Shown here one piece after another: positions 33,793 through 42,395 of a DNA stretch of 64,000 nt. Within the stretch, counting starts at the first letter, position 1. The number at the start of each line of letters is the position of its first letter. Source of the stretch: Bacillota bacterium (GTDB lineage Bacteria > Bacillota > SHA-98 > UBA4971); the NCBI GenBank assembly GCA_024653485.1, contig JANLFY010000008.1:107047-171046 (forward strand), written 5' to 3'. The notes beneath the pieces were generated by a model. The model did no database searches. It was not told the origin of the DNA and saw only the letters and a list, made by a program, of their open reading frames with translations. The position numbers were made by a program, and so were the translations under genes.

Positions 33793-33882
33793 ATGAAAAC
33801 GGGTGCTTTCGAAAAGCTAAGGGTGTTCCGAAGCACTTGTCAAGATGTGCGAGCGCGGGACATGGGGAGGACGCGAAGGTGA
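33793..33882 (+). CDS. Possible 29-codon leader peptide coupled to the MFS gene
   Basis: ATG 33793 follows GAGG by 7 bp and opens a 29-codon frame beginning MKTGAFEKLRVF. Its TGA (33880-33882) overlaps the GTG start of the MFS gene in a GTGA junction, suggesting translational coupling. The peptide is basic with one Cys and matches nothing I recognise. It may be chance; the remaining 33570-33792 holds no other supported feature. Confidence 0.35.
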   Translation: MKTGAFEKLRVFRSTCQDVRARDMGRTRR

Positions 33883-35099
33883 ACGCGGCAGATATCCAGG
33901 GGCGTAGTGGTCAGCATGGAACGAGTTTGCGCAGAACAATGAGGTTCATTCTCCTCCTTGGCATTGTCAGCCTTTTTGCTGATATGACCTATGAAGGAGC
34001 GCACGGCATCACAGGCCCGTTCTTGTCTCTCTTGGGGGCCACTGCCGCAGCGGCCGGCATTACGGCCGGGATGGGGGAACTCATCGGGTATGGAATCCGT
34101 TTGGTGTCGGGCTATCTGGCGGATCGGACCGGTCGCTACTGGAGCATTACGTTGATCGGATACACGATCAATCTTGTCGCGGTTCCTCTCTTGGCATTGG
34201 CCGGTCGCTGGCAAGTTGCGGCGTTTCTGATCGTTGCCGAGAGGTTGGGCAAGGCGATCCGCACACCGGCTCGAGACGCAATGCTCTCGCACGCCACGCG
34301 GGAGATAGGGCGAGGCTGGGGGTTCGGGCTTCACGAGGCGATGGATCAAGTCGGAGCTATCTTGGGGCCCATTATCGTTTCCGTAATCCTCCGTCTCCGA
34401 GGCGGGTACCATGTGGCGTTCGGGATACTTCTCATTCCCGCCCTGGTTGCCCTCCTGGTGTTGATTCTCGCTCGGATGCAATACCCTAGCCCCGAGAAGC
34501 TGGAGAGGGACACGGAGGCTGGGGAGACTCCCGATGCCACCAACACCCGATTCCTTCCGCGTGTCTTTTGGCTCTATCTGTCTTTCGTTGCAGTGAGTGT
34601 GGCGGGGTACGTCCACTTTCAGTTGATCTCCTACCATTTCAAGACCCTGTCAGTGGTATCAGATGTCTTGATACCCGTTCTCTTTGCGCTCGCCATGGGG
34701 GTCGACGCCCTGGTGGCCCTTCTCATAGGGCGGCTGTACGACAGCATCGGCTTGTTATCGCTCATGGCAGTGCCGCTTCTTGCATTGCCGATTTCCGCCT
34801 TGACGTTCTCCCGTGGCTACCACGCAGTCGTGGTTGGAGTGCTGCTATGGGGCGCGGTAATGGGAATTCAGGAGACCATCATGCGCGCGGCGATTGCTGA
34901 CATGATCTCGCCCGGGCGCAGAGGGGTGGCATACGGGATATTCAACACGGTTTACGGTCTCTCTTGGTTTCTAGGAAGCACAATCATGGGACTGTTGTAT
35001 GGCGTTTCCATAGCACAGGTCATCTTATTCTCTATCGCATTACAGGTGGTGTCCGTCCCACTTCTCTTTGCCGTAAGGAGGGAGCTCTCAGCGACCTGA
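33879..35099 (+). CDS. Major facilitator superfamily transporter, candidate fluoride-responsive exporter
   Basis: A 406-residue protein with about twelve transmembrane helices, the MFS motif between helices 2 and 3 (GYLADRTGRYWS) and a second conserved block, ERLGKAIRTPARDAM. GTG 33879 is preferred because GGGGAGGA lies about 8 bp upstream. It is the first full gene after the plus-strand fluoride riboswitch. The usual fluoride exporters (CrcB/Fluc, CLC-F) are absent from the window, so fluoride or fluoride-stress export is inferred from regulation only. A multidrug-type role cannot be excluded. Confidence 0.88.
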   Translation: MNAADIQGRSGQHGTSLRRTMRFILLLGIVSLFADMTYEGAHGITGPFLSLLGATAAAAGITAGMGELIGYGIRLVSGYLADRTGRYWSITLIGYTINLVAVPLLALAGRWQVAAFLIVAERLGKAIRTPARDAMLSHATREIGRGWGFGLHEAMDQVGAILGPIIVSVILRLRGGYHVAFGILLIPALVALLVLILARMQYPSPEKLERDTEAGETPDATNTRFLPRVFWLYLSFVAVSVAGYVHFQLISYHFKTLSVVSDVLIPVLFALAMGVDALVALLIGRLYDSIGLLSLMAVPLLALPISALTFSRGYHAVVVGVLLWGAVMGIQETIMRAAIADMISPGRRGVAYGIFNTVYGLSWFLGSTIMGLLYGVSIAQVILFSIALQVVSVPLLFAVRRELSAT

Positions 35100-35151
35100 T
35101 CATCCTGCCGCCGGCACTCCGGACGGGGAACGGGAAAGAGGTGCCAATCCC

Positions 35152-36696
35152 ATGACTTTCCGTAGCATACTGTTTCCAGAGGGCAAGAGCGATAGGAGCA
35201 GCAGAATAGCGGAAACTCCGGAAGCCCCCTCCTATTTTGTCGACCTGAACCTGGATCAAATTGTGGACGCCATCACTGCCCAGAAGCATGAGTACAACCT
35301 GGAGCCTTTCTTTCATGTCGCACTGGACGATCTCGAGACGATCAAGTATCGCCAGGAAGTAATGCTTGAGCTTGAAAGCCCGAGCGTGCTCGATCACGTA
35401 CGAGCCTTTGGAAGACAGATGAGAATAATGCGCGAGCACCTGTCTCGAGCCGGCGAGTCTTTTTACAAGTACGAGAAGCAGCGGTGGTTCCTGGAGGCTA
35501 TAGGAGTCTACTGCAACGCCGTCAGCGAGCTGCTCCGAGCCTTGTCCCGTGAAGACCTGACGTCGACTGGATTTGTGGCTTTTCGTAGGTACTTGAGTGA
35601 CTATGTCACCTCAGATGGGTTCGCCTCGTTGATGGCGGAGACGGACCGGCTGAAAGCCGATCTGGCGTCAATTAGGTATTGCGTGTTAATCAAGGGTGAT
35701 CAAGTGACGGTCCGCAAGTACGAATCACAGATCGACTACAGCGCAGATGTCGAGGCGACCTTTGCCAAGTTCCGGCAGGGACAATCCAAGGGGGCACGAG
35801 AGTCTTCGTCAAGCGGATCTCCCATGAACCATGTTGAAGCTGAGATACTGGAGCTCGTGGCTAAGTTGTACCCTGACGTCTTCTCGCGTCTAGACCATTA
35901 CTGTACGGAACACGGAGGCTATCTCGATGAAGTCATAGCGGCTTTTGACCGAGAGGTTCAGTTCTACGTTGCGTATCTGGAGTACATCGCGCCGCTAAAG
36001 CAGGCGGGCCTTCCGTTTTGTCTCCCAAACATCTCCGCCGATAGCAAAGAAGTATACAGCAGAGAGGGGTTTGACCTAGCCCTGGCCAGGAGGCTGCTCA
36101 AGGAAGGTTCCTCCGTGGTCTGCAATGATTTTCGTTTGGAAGGTCAAGAGCGCATACTGATTGTATCCGGCCCGAATCAAGGCGGCAAGACAACTTTCGC
36201 TCGGACCTTTGGGCAGCTGCATCATTTGGCAGCGCTGGGGTGCCCGGTTCCGGGCAGAGAGGCTCGGCTCTTCTTGTGTGATCGCCTGTTTACTCACTTT
36301 GAGAAAGAGGAGGACATAAAGAACCTTCGCGGAAAGCTGCAAGACGACTTAGTCAGGGTTCATTCCATCCTGACCCAGGCGACCCCGAGAAGTATCATCA
36401 TAATGAACGAGCTCTTCACCTCCACCACATCGCATGACGCCGTGTTCTTGGGCAAGAGGATCCTCGAGCGTGTAATTTCGCTGGACGCGCTATGCGTTTA
36501 CGTGACTTTCCTAGACGAGTTGGCTTCGCTGAGCGAGAAGATTGTAAGCATGGTCAGTACGGTGCCTCCCGATAACCCGGCCGTGCGAACGTACAAGATC
36601 GTCAGGAAGCCGCCGGACGGGCGAGCATACGCTGCGGCGATAGCGGAGAAGTACCGGCTGACGTACGCGTGTCTCAAGGAGCGTCTGAACTCATGA
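35152..36696 (+). CDS. MutS-related ATPase without mismatch-recognition domain, copy 1
   Basis: The 514-residue protein has a MutS core/lever region (about residues 30-310) and the C-terminal ABC-type MutS ATPase: Walker A VSGPNQGGKTTFARTFGQ and Walker B IIIMNELFTSTT. It lacks the N-terminal mismatch-binding domains and the C-terminal Smr nuclease of MutS2. The ATG has GAGGTG upstream. It overlaps the next, homologous gene in an ATGA junction, suggesting a heterodimer. MutS homologues are a known class of fluoride-riboswitch-associated gene; the target is unknown. Confidence 0.87.
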   Translation: MTFRSILFPEGKSDRSSRIAETPEAPSYFVDLNLDQIVDAITAQKHEYNLEPFFHVALDDLETIKYRQEVMLELESPSVLDHVRAFGRQMRIMREHLSRAGESFYKYEKQRWFLEAIGVYCNAVSELLRALSREDLTSTGFVAFRRYLSDYVTSDGFASLMAETDRLKADLASIRYCVLIKGDQVTVRKYESQIDYSADVEATFAKFRQGQSKGARESSSSGSPMNHVEAEILELVAKLYPDVFSRLDHYCTEHGGYLDEVIAAFDREVQFYVAYLEYIAPLKQAGLPFCLPNISADSKEVYSREGFDLALARRLLKEGSSVVCNDFRLEGQERILIVSGPNQGGKTTFARTFGQLHHLAALGCPVPGREARLFLCDRLFTHFEKEEDIKNLRGKLQDDLVRVHSILTQATPRSIIIMNELFTSTTSHDAVFLGKRILERVISLDALCVYVTFLDELASLSEKIVSMVSTVPPDNPAVRTYKIVRKPPDGRAYAAAIAEKYRLTYACLKERLNS

Positions 36697-38204
36697 AAGC
36701 GTGTCTGATGTACAAGGATTGCAATTTCCGTCTGGATCAGAGGCCACTGTGGAACGAAGAAGCGCTCGTACAGGACCTGGAGTTGGACACATTGTTCCGC
36801 GCCATGGCGCACGACGACGATCTCGTGTTCGAAGTCTCGAAGAGGGCCCTCTTGTCAGGACTCACGAATGGTCCCGAAACGATAACATATCGCCAGCAAG
36901 TCCTCAGCGATTGCCTGAGACATCCGTCAATAGTGATGGACATCTACCGGCTCGCGACCGAAGCGGCTGAACAGGAGAAAAGCGCTTTCACCTTTGGTAT
37001 CTTCGGCAAGTACCCCGCCTCGATCTTACATAGGTCCGTTGGAGTATTGAAAATGCTTTGGGGCGTGCTCAAGAACCTGAGGAAGATCGGGGATGAGAAT
37101 GCCGGCAAGTTTGAGTCGGACGGATTCAACACGCTGCTTGGGATGCTGAGGAAGGAACTCAACGATGAATTCCTCACCAAGATTGGAGAGCATCTAAGGA
37201 AGCTGGAATTCCGAGACGGCGTGTTGCTCAGCGCTGAGTTGGGTGAAGGCAATTGTGGTACGAATTACGTACTTCGAATGACTCAGGAGAAAAGGCAAGA
37301 CTGGCTGAGGCGGCTCCTCTCTAAGAAGCCGCCCGCTTACACCTTTCGGATCGCCCCTCGTGATGAAAGCGGCGCGAGAGCGCTCTCTGAACTGCGAGAC
37401 AGAGGCATTGCCCCTGTGGCGAATGTAGCCGCGCAGTCGGCAGAGCACATTCTCGGCTTTCTCGATATGTTGAGAACGGAGTTGGCCTTCTACGTGGGCT
37501 GCCTGAACTTGCATGACCATTTAACCCGAAAGGGTGAACCAACGTGTCTTCCCAGGCCCGAGGTTGCCGGCAAGCGCACCCTCTCATTCAGGGGATTATA
37601 CGATGTTTGCCTAACCTTGAATACGGAGCGAAGGGTCGTCGGCAACGACTTGAGCGCAGACGACAAGACCCTCATGGTGATCACAGGCGCGAATCAGGGT
37701 GGCAAATCAGTGTTCTTGCGAAGCATTGGGGTGGCTCAGTTGATGATGCAGGCTGGGATGTTCGTGCCGGCGGAGGCATTCTCTGCTAGCGTCTGCGATG
37801 GCCTCTTCACACACTTTAGGAGAGAGGAAGATGCTAGTATGAGAAGCGGGAAACTGGATGAGGAGCTCGGCAGAATGAGCGCCATCGTCGACCATGTGAG
37901 GCCGGACACGATAATCTTGCTCAACGAGTCGTTTGCCGCCACAAACGAGCGAGAGGGCTCGGAGATCGCGAGGCAGATCGTTGACGCCCTGGTCGAGAAG
38001 GGCGTCAGAGTGTTCTTCGTTACGCACCTGTACGAGTTTGCTCATGGCGTCTATGAAAGGCGAATGAAGAACGCGGTGTTCTTGCGGGCCGAAAGGGAAA
38101 GCGACGGTGGACGTACTTTCAAGCTGCACGAAGGGGAGCCACTGAACACCAGCTACGGAGAGGACTTGTACCGGACCGTATTCGGCACTGCCTTGGAAAG
38201 CTGA
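36693..38204 (+). CDS. MutS-related ATPase without mismatch-recognition domain, copy 2
   Basis: A diverged homologue of the preceding gene (503 residues). The MutS core includes ITYRQQVLSDCLRHPS, the ATPase has Walker A ITGANQGGKSVFLRSIG and Walker B IILLNESFAATNEREG, and HLYEFAHG follows. ATG 36693 overlaps the upstream stop and has AAGGAGCG about 10 bp away. Neither copy has domain I, so DNA mismatch recognition is not expected in the usual way. The two probably form a heterodimeric ATPase. Confidence 0.87.
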   Translation: MKACLMYKDCNFRLDQRPLWNEEALVQDLELDTLFRAMAHDDDLVFEVSKRALLSGLTNGPETITYRQQVLSDCLRHPSIVMDIYRLATEAAEQEKSAFTFGIFGKYPASILHRSVGVLKMLWGVLKNLRKIGDENAGKFESDGFNTLLGMLRKELNDEFLTKIGEHLRKLEFRDGVLLSAELGEGNCGTNYVLRMTQEKRQDWLRRLLSKKPPAYTFRIAPRDESGARALSELRDRGIAPVANVAAQSAEHILGFLDMLRTELAFYVGCLNLHDHLTRKGEPTCLPRPEVAGKRTLSFRGLYDVCLTLNTERRVVGNDLSADDKTLMVITGANQGGKSVFLRSIGVAQLMMQAGMFVPAEAFSASVCDGLFTHFRREEDASMRSGKLDEELGRMSAIVDHVRPDTIILLNESFAATNEREGSEIARQIVDALVEKGVRVFFVTHLYEFAHGVYERRMKNAVFLRAERESDGGRTFKLHEGEPLNTSYGEDLYRTVFGTALES

Positions 38205-38427
38205 ACGCTTGCGATGCAATGGACCGTGAGGGCGGCTCATGGGTCTGGTTGCGTCCGGCGGGCGGGGGCCAAGCCGTGCCAGACGGGCGGGACCGTCCCG
38301 AGCCGGCCACCGCACCTTGACTCAACAGCGGTAATGTGGCGCGGTGGCTCGAGCACGGCACGGTGGCGGCGTCGGGCGACGGCCGGCGCGTGGTGCACGC
38401 AGGTGGCCCGGCTTGGTATGATTTGGA
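38205..38427. repeat. Intergenic copy 2 of the dispersed repeat plus a possible HTH-protein remnant
   Basis: About 38251-38321 matches 24837-24922 (shared GCCAAGCCGTGxCAGACGGG, GGACCGTCCCGAG, CCGCACCTTGA). Directly after it, 38334-38420 reads plus-strand as VARWLEHGTVAASGDGRR followed by VVHAGGPAWYDLD, a natural-looking fragment like a small DNA-binding protein. A stop precedes it and no start is visible. It abuts the 3' end of the racemase gene. Confidence 0.55.
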
Positions 38428-39180
38428 TCAGAGCCTCACATACAGGTCGTCGATGGAGGCCACCCTACCCCCCGCGAGCTTCGGCGGCAGCGCGAACGCC
38501 TTCTTGGAGTGACGCAGGCCCGCGCCGATCAAGGCTTCGGCAACCTTCAACGCCACCTTGGACGGGTTCACCACCGGCACGCCCAGCGCTGCCTGGACAT
38601 CTTCTGCCACGTTCAAGAACCCCATGGACATGCACCCGAGGACCAGTACCTGCGCCCCGTCTTCCTCGATGGCGCGGCGTCCCACCGCGATTATCTTCTC
38701 GAGAGTGCCCTGTCTATCGACGGCAAGCTCCAGGACGGGGACGTTCACCGCCCTCACGGAGGCCAGTTTCGCAGCCACGCCCGCCTTGTGCACCAGTTCG
38801 TAGCTTGTGGGGATCATGCTATCCATGACTGTGAGGAGCGAGAAGCGGTAGCCGAGCGTCGCCGCGACGACGAAGCTGGCCTCCGCGGGGCCAACCACCA
38901 GCATCTTCGATGTGATCTCTCGCATGGCGTCGAGCCCGGGATCTCCCGCGCACCCCAGGATGGCGGCATCGTACCCCTGTTGTTCCAGGTCGAAGATCTT
39001 CTTCGCGGTGGCGGGTATGCTAAGGTACTCCTCATACATCGATTCGATTGACGCAGGCCCTTCCGTCACTCCGGTGATGTCGACGTCAACTCCTGGAGCG
39101 GCCCACTCTCGCAGCAACCTCCCTCGTCTCGCCATCTCTTCTTCATCCATTGTGCCGGGCACGACGTACACTATCTTCAA
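38428..39180 (-). CDS. Asp/Glu/hydantoin racemase family protein
   Basis: A 250-residue member of the two-domain racemase family. Both candidate catalytic Cys are present, in AAILGCAGDPGLD and VLVLGCMSMGF, with the typical N-terminal KIVYVVPGT. It lies convergently with the MutS operon and about 235 bp downstream of the peptide-type importer genes on the same strand. It may racemise an imported amino acid, hydantoin or related compound; the substrate is not predictable. The 235 bp upstream hold no clear promoter. Confidence 0.85.
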   Translation of the reverse strand: MKIVYVVPGTMDEEEMARRGRLLREWAAPGVDVDITGVTEGPASIESMYEEYLSIPATAKKIFDLEQQGYDAAILGCAGDPGLDAMREITSKMLVVGPAEASFVVAATLGYRFSLLTVMDSMIPTSYELVHKAGVAAKLASVRAVNVPVLELAVDRQGTLEKIIAVGRRAIEEDGAQVLVLGCMSMGFLNVAEDVQAALGVPVVNPSKVALKVAEALIGAGLRHSKKAFALPPKLAGGRVASIDDLYVRL

Positions 39181-39415
39181 CCCGCACTCCTCCTTATGCT
39201 GTGTTTCGTGTTAGCGTGACAAGCCTATCCGGGCATCAGCACCCAAGCATCCGATCCAGACACTCGCGTCAGAGGCGACTTCCGCACCGTCTCCTGTGTT
39301 TGTGTGTTTGCGCCGACTCTCGCATTGCCTCGCGCCGGCGCGCCATCCTCGAGGAACATTCGTTTCTCGCTCCCGTTCCCTGGGGCCCGCCTTGGGACCC
39401 GCCTTGGCCCACGTC

Positions 39416-40414
39416 CTACGCCGCTCCCGCCGCCATGTGGCATCTCACGGAGTGACCCGATCCTCGGTCGACTAAGGCAGGTTGCACTCGCCTGCAGACC
39501 GGGTCGGCGTGGGGGCAGCGATCTTGGAACAGGCACCCCGGCGGCAGGTCTATCGGGCTGGGCACGTGGCTCGTGATGTTGAGGTCCTCCCCCTTCACAT
39601 CCGGATCTGGGGAAGGCACAGCCGAGATCAAGGCCCGGGTATACGGGTGCTCCGGTTGGTCCAGCACCTTCTCCGTAGGCCCGATCTCCACTATCTGTCC
39701 GAGATACATGATCGCGGCGTAGTCGCAGAGGTACCTGATGAGCGACAGATCGTGCGAGATATACACCGTGGTGAGGCGTCTCGTCCGTGCGATCTCGCTC
39801 ATGAGGTTCAACACGCCTGCCCTTATGGAGACGTCGAGCATGGAAACGGGCTCATCGGCCACGATGAAGACGGGATCGACCACCAGCGCCCTGGCCAGGA
39901 CGACCCGCTGAAGCTGCCCGCCGCTCATCTGGTGCGGGTACTTGTCGAAGAACGCTTCGGCCGGCCTCAGGTTCACGGTTTCCAAGGCTTCCTTCACTAG
40001 GTCCGCCCGTTCGCTCTTGCTCCCGATGTTGTGGATGATGAGCGGCTCTGCTATGGAACGGAACACCGTGAACCTGGGATTCAACGCCTCGAACGGGTTC
40101 TGGAACACTAGTTGCGCTTGCTTCCTGAACTCCTTGAGCTCCTGGCCGTGCTTGATGTCTGTGACGTCCTTGCCATTGAACAAGTACTTGCCGTCCGTCG
40201 GCTCATAGAGTTTCAGGAGGATTCTCCCTGTAGTAGTCTTCCCGCACCCGCTTTCTCCGGCTAGGCCCAAGGATTCACCCTTCTTCAGCTTGAAGCTCAC
40301 GCCGTTCACCGCCCGGAGGACGCCGCCTTTGCTCCTGCCGAGGAACAACCCTTGCCGGACGGGGAAATGCTTCGTGATGTCCCGCACTTCTACGACATAT
40401 CCGCTCTCTGCCAC
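39416..40414 (-). CDS. Oligopeptide/dipeptide-type ABC transporter ATPase (OppF/DppF-like)
   Basis: Walker A GESGCGKTTTGR, signature SGGQLQRVVLARAL and Walker B FIVADEPVSMLDV are intact. The C-terminal oligopeptide-ABC extension contains the Cys cluster CLFQDRCPHADPVC. The GTG start has GGAGGTGG 6 bp upstream and overlaps the oppD-like gene. With its partner it energises the permease pair encoded upstream. Confidence 0.93.
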   Translation of the reverse strand: MAESGYVVEVRDITKHFPVRQGLFLGRSKGGVLRAVNGVSFKLKKGESLGLAGESGCGKTTTGRILLKLYEPTDGKYLFNGKDVTDIKHGQELKEFRKQAQLVFQNPFEALNPRFTVFRSIAEPLIIHNIGSKSERADLVKEALETVNLRPAEAFFDKYPHQMSGGQLQRVVLARALVVDPVFIVADEPVSMLDVSIRAGVLNLMSEIARTRRLTTVYISHDLSLIRYLCDYAAIMYLGQIVEIGPTEKVLDQPEHPYTRALISAVPSPDPDVKGEDLNITSHVPSPIDLPPGCLFQDRCPHADPVCRRVQPALVDRGSGHSVRCHMAAGAA

Positions 40415-41406
40415 GTTTCCACCTCCTCAGCCCTCCGCCGCAGTAGGTCGATGTCGTCCAGACGGAAGCAGGCGGAATGATGGCCGGGAGAAACCTCAAC
40501 CAGTTCCGGAGCCCGCTCTCCACACTGAGGCGCTCTAAATGGACACCTTCCGGCGAACCGACAACCATCTGGCAGCTCTATCAAGTCCGGCGGCGAACCC
40601 TCGATCGATATGAGCGTCTTTCGGGGGTTTCGGAGATCCGGGAAAGCGTTCCTCAATCCCATCGTGTAAGGATGCGCCGGGCTCTTGAGCACATCCCTGA
40701 CCGCGCCCATTTCCACTACTTTGCCGGCGTACATGACCACTACCGACTCGCAGACATCCGCGACCACCGACACGTCGTGCGTGATCATTATCAGCGAGAG
40801 CCCGAGGTCTCTGCGCAACCTCTTCAGCTCCCCCAGAATCTGCTTTTGCACGATGACGTCGAGCGCGGTCACGGGTTCGTCGGCAATGACCAGCCTGGGA
40901 TTTAACGCAAGGGCCAAGGCGATCACGGCGCGCTGCTTCATGCCCCCTGAGAACTCATGAGGATAGTAGCGCAGGCGTTGTGTATCCAAGCCGACCATGC
41001 GGAACAATTCACCGGCGCGCTCGCGCGCTTCCCTCCGGCCCAGCCCGCCCTTCTGACGCAGTACCTCCACGAACTGGTCGAGAACGGGATAGACCGGGTT
41101 GAGGGAGTCCATCGCGGCCTGCGGGATCAGAGAGAGCTTGTTCCAGCGGATCCCGCGCATCTTGCTCTCAGGCAGGCGCACGAGGTCTTCTCCTTCGAAA
41201 ATGACCTTGCCGCCTGCTATGTACATGTTTCGAGGCATTACCCGAATGATCCCCCGCGCCGAGGTGCTCTTGCCGCAGCCGCTCTCTCCCACAAGGCCGA
41301 CGCTTTCTCCGTGATCCACGCTGAAGGAAACGCCGTCGACCGCCTTGTTGCACCCGCGGGTCGTCTTGTAGTAGATCTTGAGATCCCTGACTTCCAGCAA
41401 AGGCAT
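40390..41406 (-). CDS. Oligopeptide/dipeptide-type ABC transporter ATPase (OppD/DppD-like)
   Basis: Walker A GESGCGKSTSARG, Q-loop SLIPQAAMDSLNPV, signature SGGMKQRAVIALAL and Walker B VIADEPVTALDV. The C-terminal extension (GCRFAGRCPFRAPQC) matches OppD-type proteins. It overlaps the oppF-like gene by 25 bp and follows the permease genes by 92 bp. Confidence 0.93.
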   Translation of the reverse strand: MPLLEVRDLKIYYKTTRGCNKAVDGVSFSVDHGESVGLVGESGCGKSTSARGIIRVMPRNMYIAGGKVIFEGEDLVRLPESKMRGIRWNKLSLIPQAAMDSLNPVYPVLDQFVEVLRQKGGLGRREARERAGELFRMVGLDTQRLRYYPHEFSGGMKQRAVIALALALNPRLVIADEPVTALDVIVQKQILGELKRLRRDLGLSLIMITHDVSVVADVCESVVVMYAGKVVEMGAVRDVLKSPAHPYTMGLRNAFPDLRNPRKTLISIEGSPPDLIELPDGCRFAGRCPFRAPQCGERAPELVEVSPGHHSACFRLDDIDLLRRRAEEVETWQRADMS

Positions 41407-41498
41407 GTCGTCCCTCTCCAGTTGCGCCTATTCGCTCGAATGCAACTTGCAGATTCCACCAGGATGTCCACTGGAACGCTTTGCCACACACACGTCGC

Positions 41499-42395
41499 TC
41501 ACACGTCCTTCAATCTGGGGTGGAGGATCTCCTCGGAGCCTCGTCCCAGGTAGAAGCCAGCCATTACCGTAAGCATGATGCATATTCCCGGCGGCACGAA
41601 CCAGTGAAAGGCTCCTCGGGACAGTGCCTGCGACACGTATGCGTCGTGCAGCATGTATCCCCAACTCATCACCTGGGGGTCGCCGAACCCCAGGAAGCTG
41701 ACGGCGGCTTCGGTCAGGATCGCCCATCCGACGGCAAGCGACCCATACAGAAAGGAGAGCGGGAGGATGTTCGGCGCGATGTACACGAACATGATGCGTA
41801 GGTGCGAAGCACCGGAGACTCTGGCGGCCTCGATGAAGCTTCGCTCCCTTATCGTCAGCACCTGGGACCGGATCACCCTGGCGGTGTCCCGCCAGAGGAG
41901 GAGCGCCATGGCCAGCACTATGTTCCATACGCTGGGCCCGAGGAACCCAACGAGCACTATCACGAACGGCTCGAAGGGTACTCCGAAGGCCACGTCCGCC
42001 AATCTCATCAGCACAGTGTCCACCCATCCCCGGAAGTACCCGGAGAGAAGCCCCACGAGTGTTCCCAGCACCACAACGAAGAAGGCCGCGCTGAATCCGA
42101 CGGTCAGGGCGGGACGCGCGCCATGTACCAGCTGCGAGAATATGTCTCTGCCCATGTTGGTAGTCCCGAGAAGATGCCGGGAGGAAGGCGGGCGGTTCGA
42201 TGCCAGTTCGCTGCCGTCTATAACCAATTCATGGGGGTCATAGGGCGCGATGTACGGCGCGAATACCGCAATCAAGATGAAGAAGACGTAGATGGCAGCT
42301 CCCGCCATCGCAAACTTGTCTCGCTTCAGGAATCCGTATGTGCCGGTAAGAGCTCGTCTCATGACACTTGCGAGACCAGTCTGACTCCGTGTCAT
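41499..42395 (-). CDS. Peptide-type ABC transporter permease (OppC/DppC-like)
   Basis: About six transmembrane helices with the binding-protein-dependent permease EAA loop (EAARVSGASHLRIMFVYIAPNI without the terminal residues; key residues near 190-210). The N-terminal helix and periplasmic segment (HLLGTTNMGRDIFSQLVHGA) are typical of OppC. The start overlaps the oppB-like stop in an ATGA junction. Confidence 0.93.
   Translation of the reverse strand: MTRSQTGLASVMRRALTGTYGFLKRDKFAMAGAAIYVFFILIAVFAPYIAPYDPHELVIDGSELASNRPPSSRHLLGTTNMGRDIFSQLVHGARPALTVGFSAAFFVVVLGTLVGLLSGYFRGWVDTVLMRLADVAFGVPFEPFVIVLVGFLGPSVWNIVLAMALLLWRDTARVIRSQVLTIRERSFIEAARVSGASHLRIMFVYIAPNILPLSFLYGSLAVGWAILTEAAVSFLGFGDPQVMSWGYMLHDAYVSQALSRGAFHWFVPPGICIMLTVMAGFYLGRGSEEILHPRLKDV

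Noticed and set aside
39181..39415. TTGTCA/GCATAA as a promoter for the racemase gene
   Set aside because: The spacing is 17 bp but the -10 box matches consensus poorly; not listed as a promoter.
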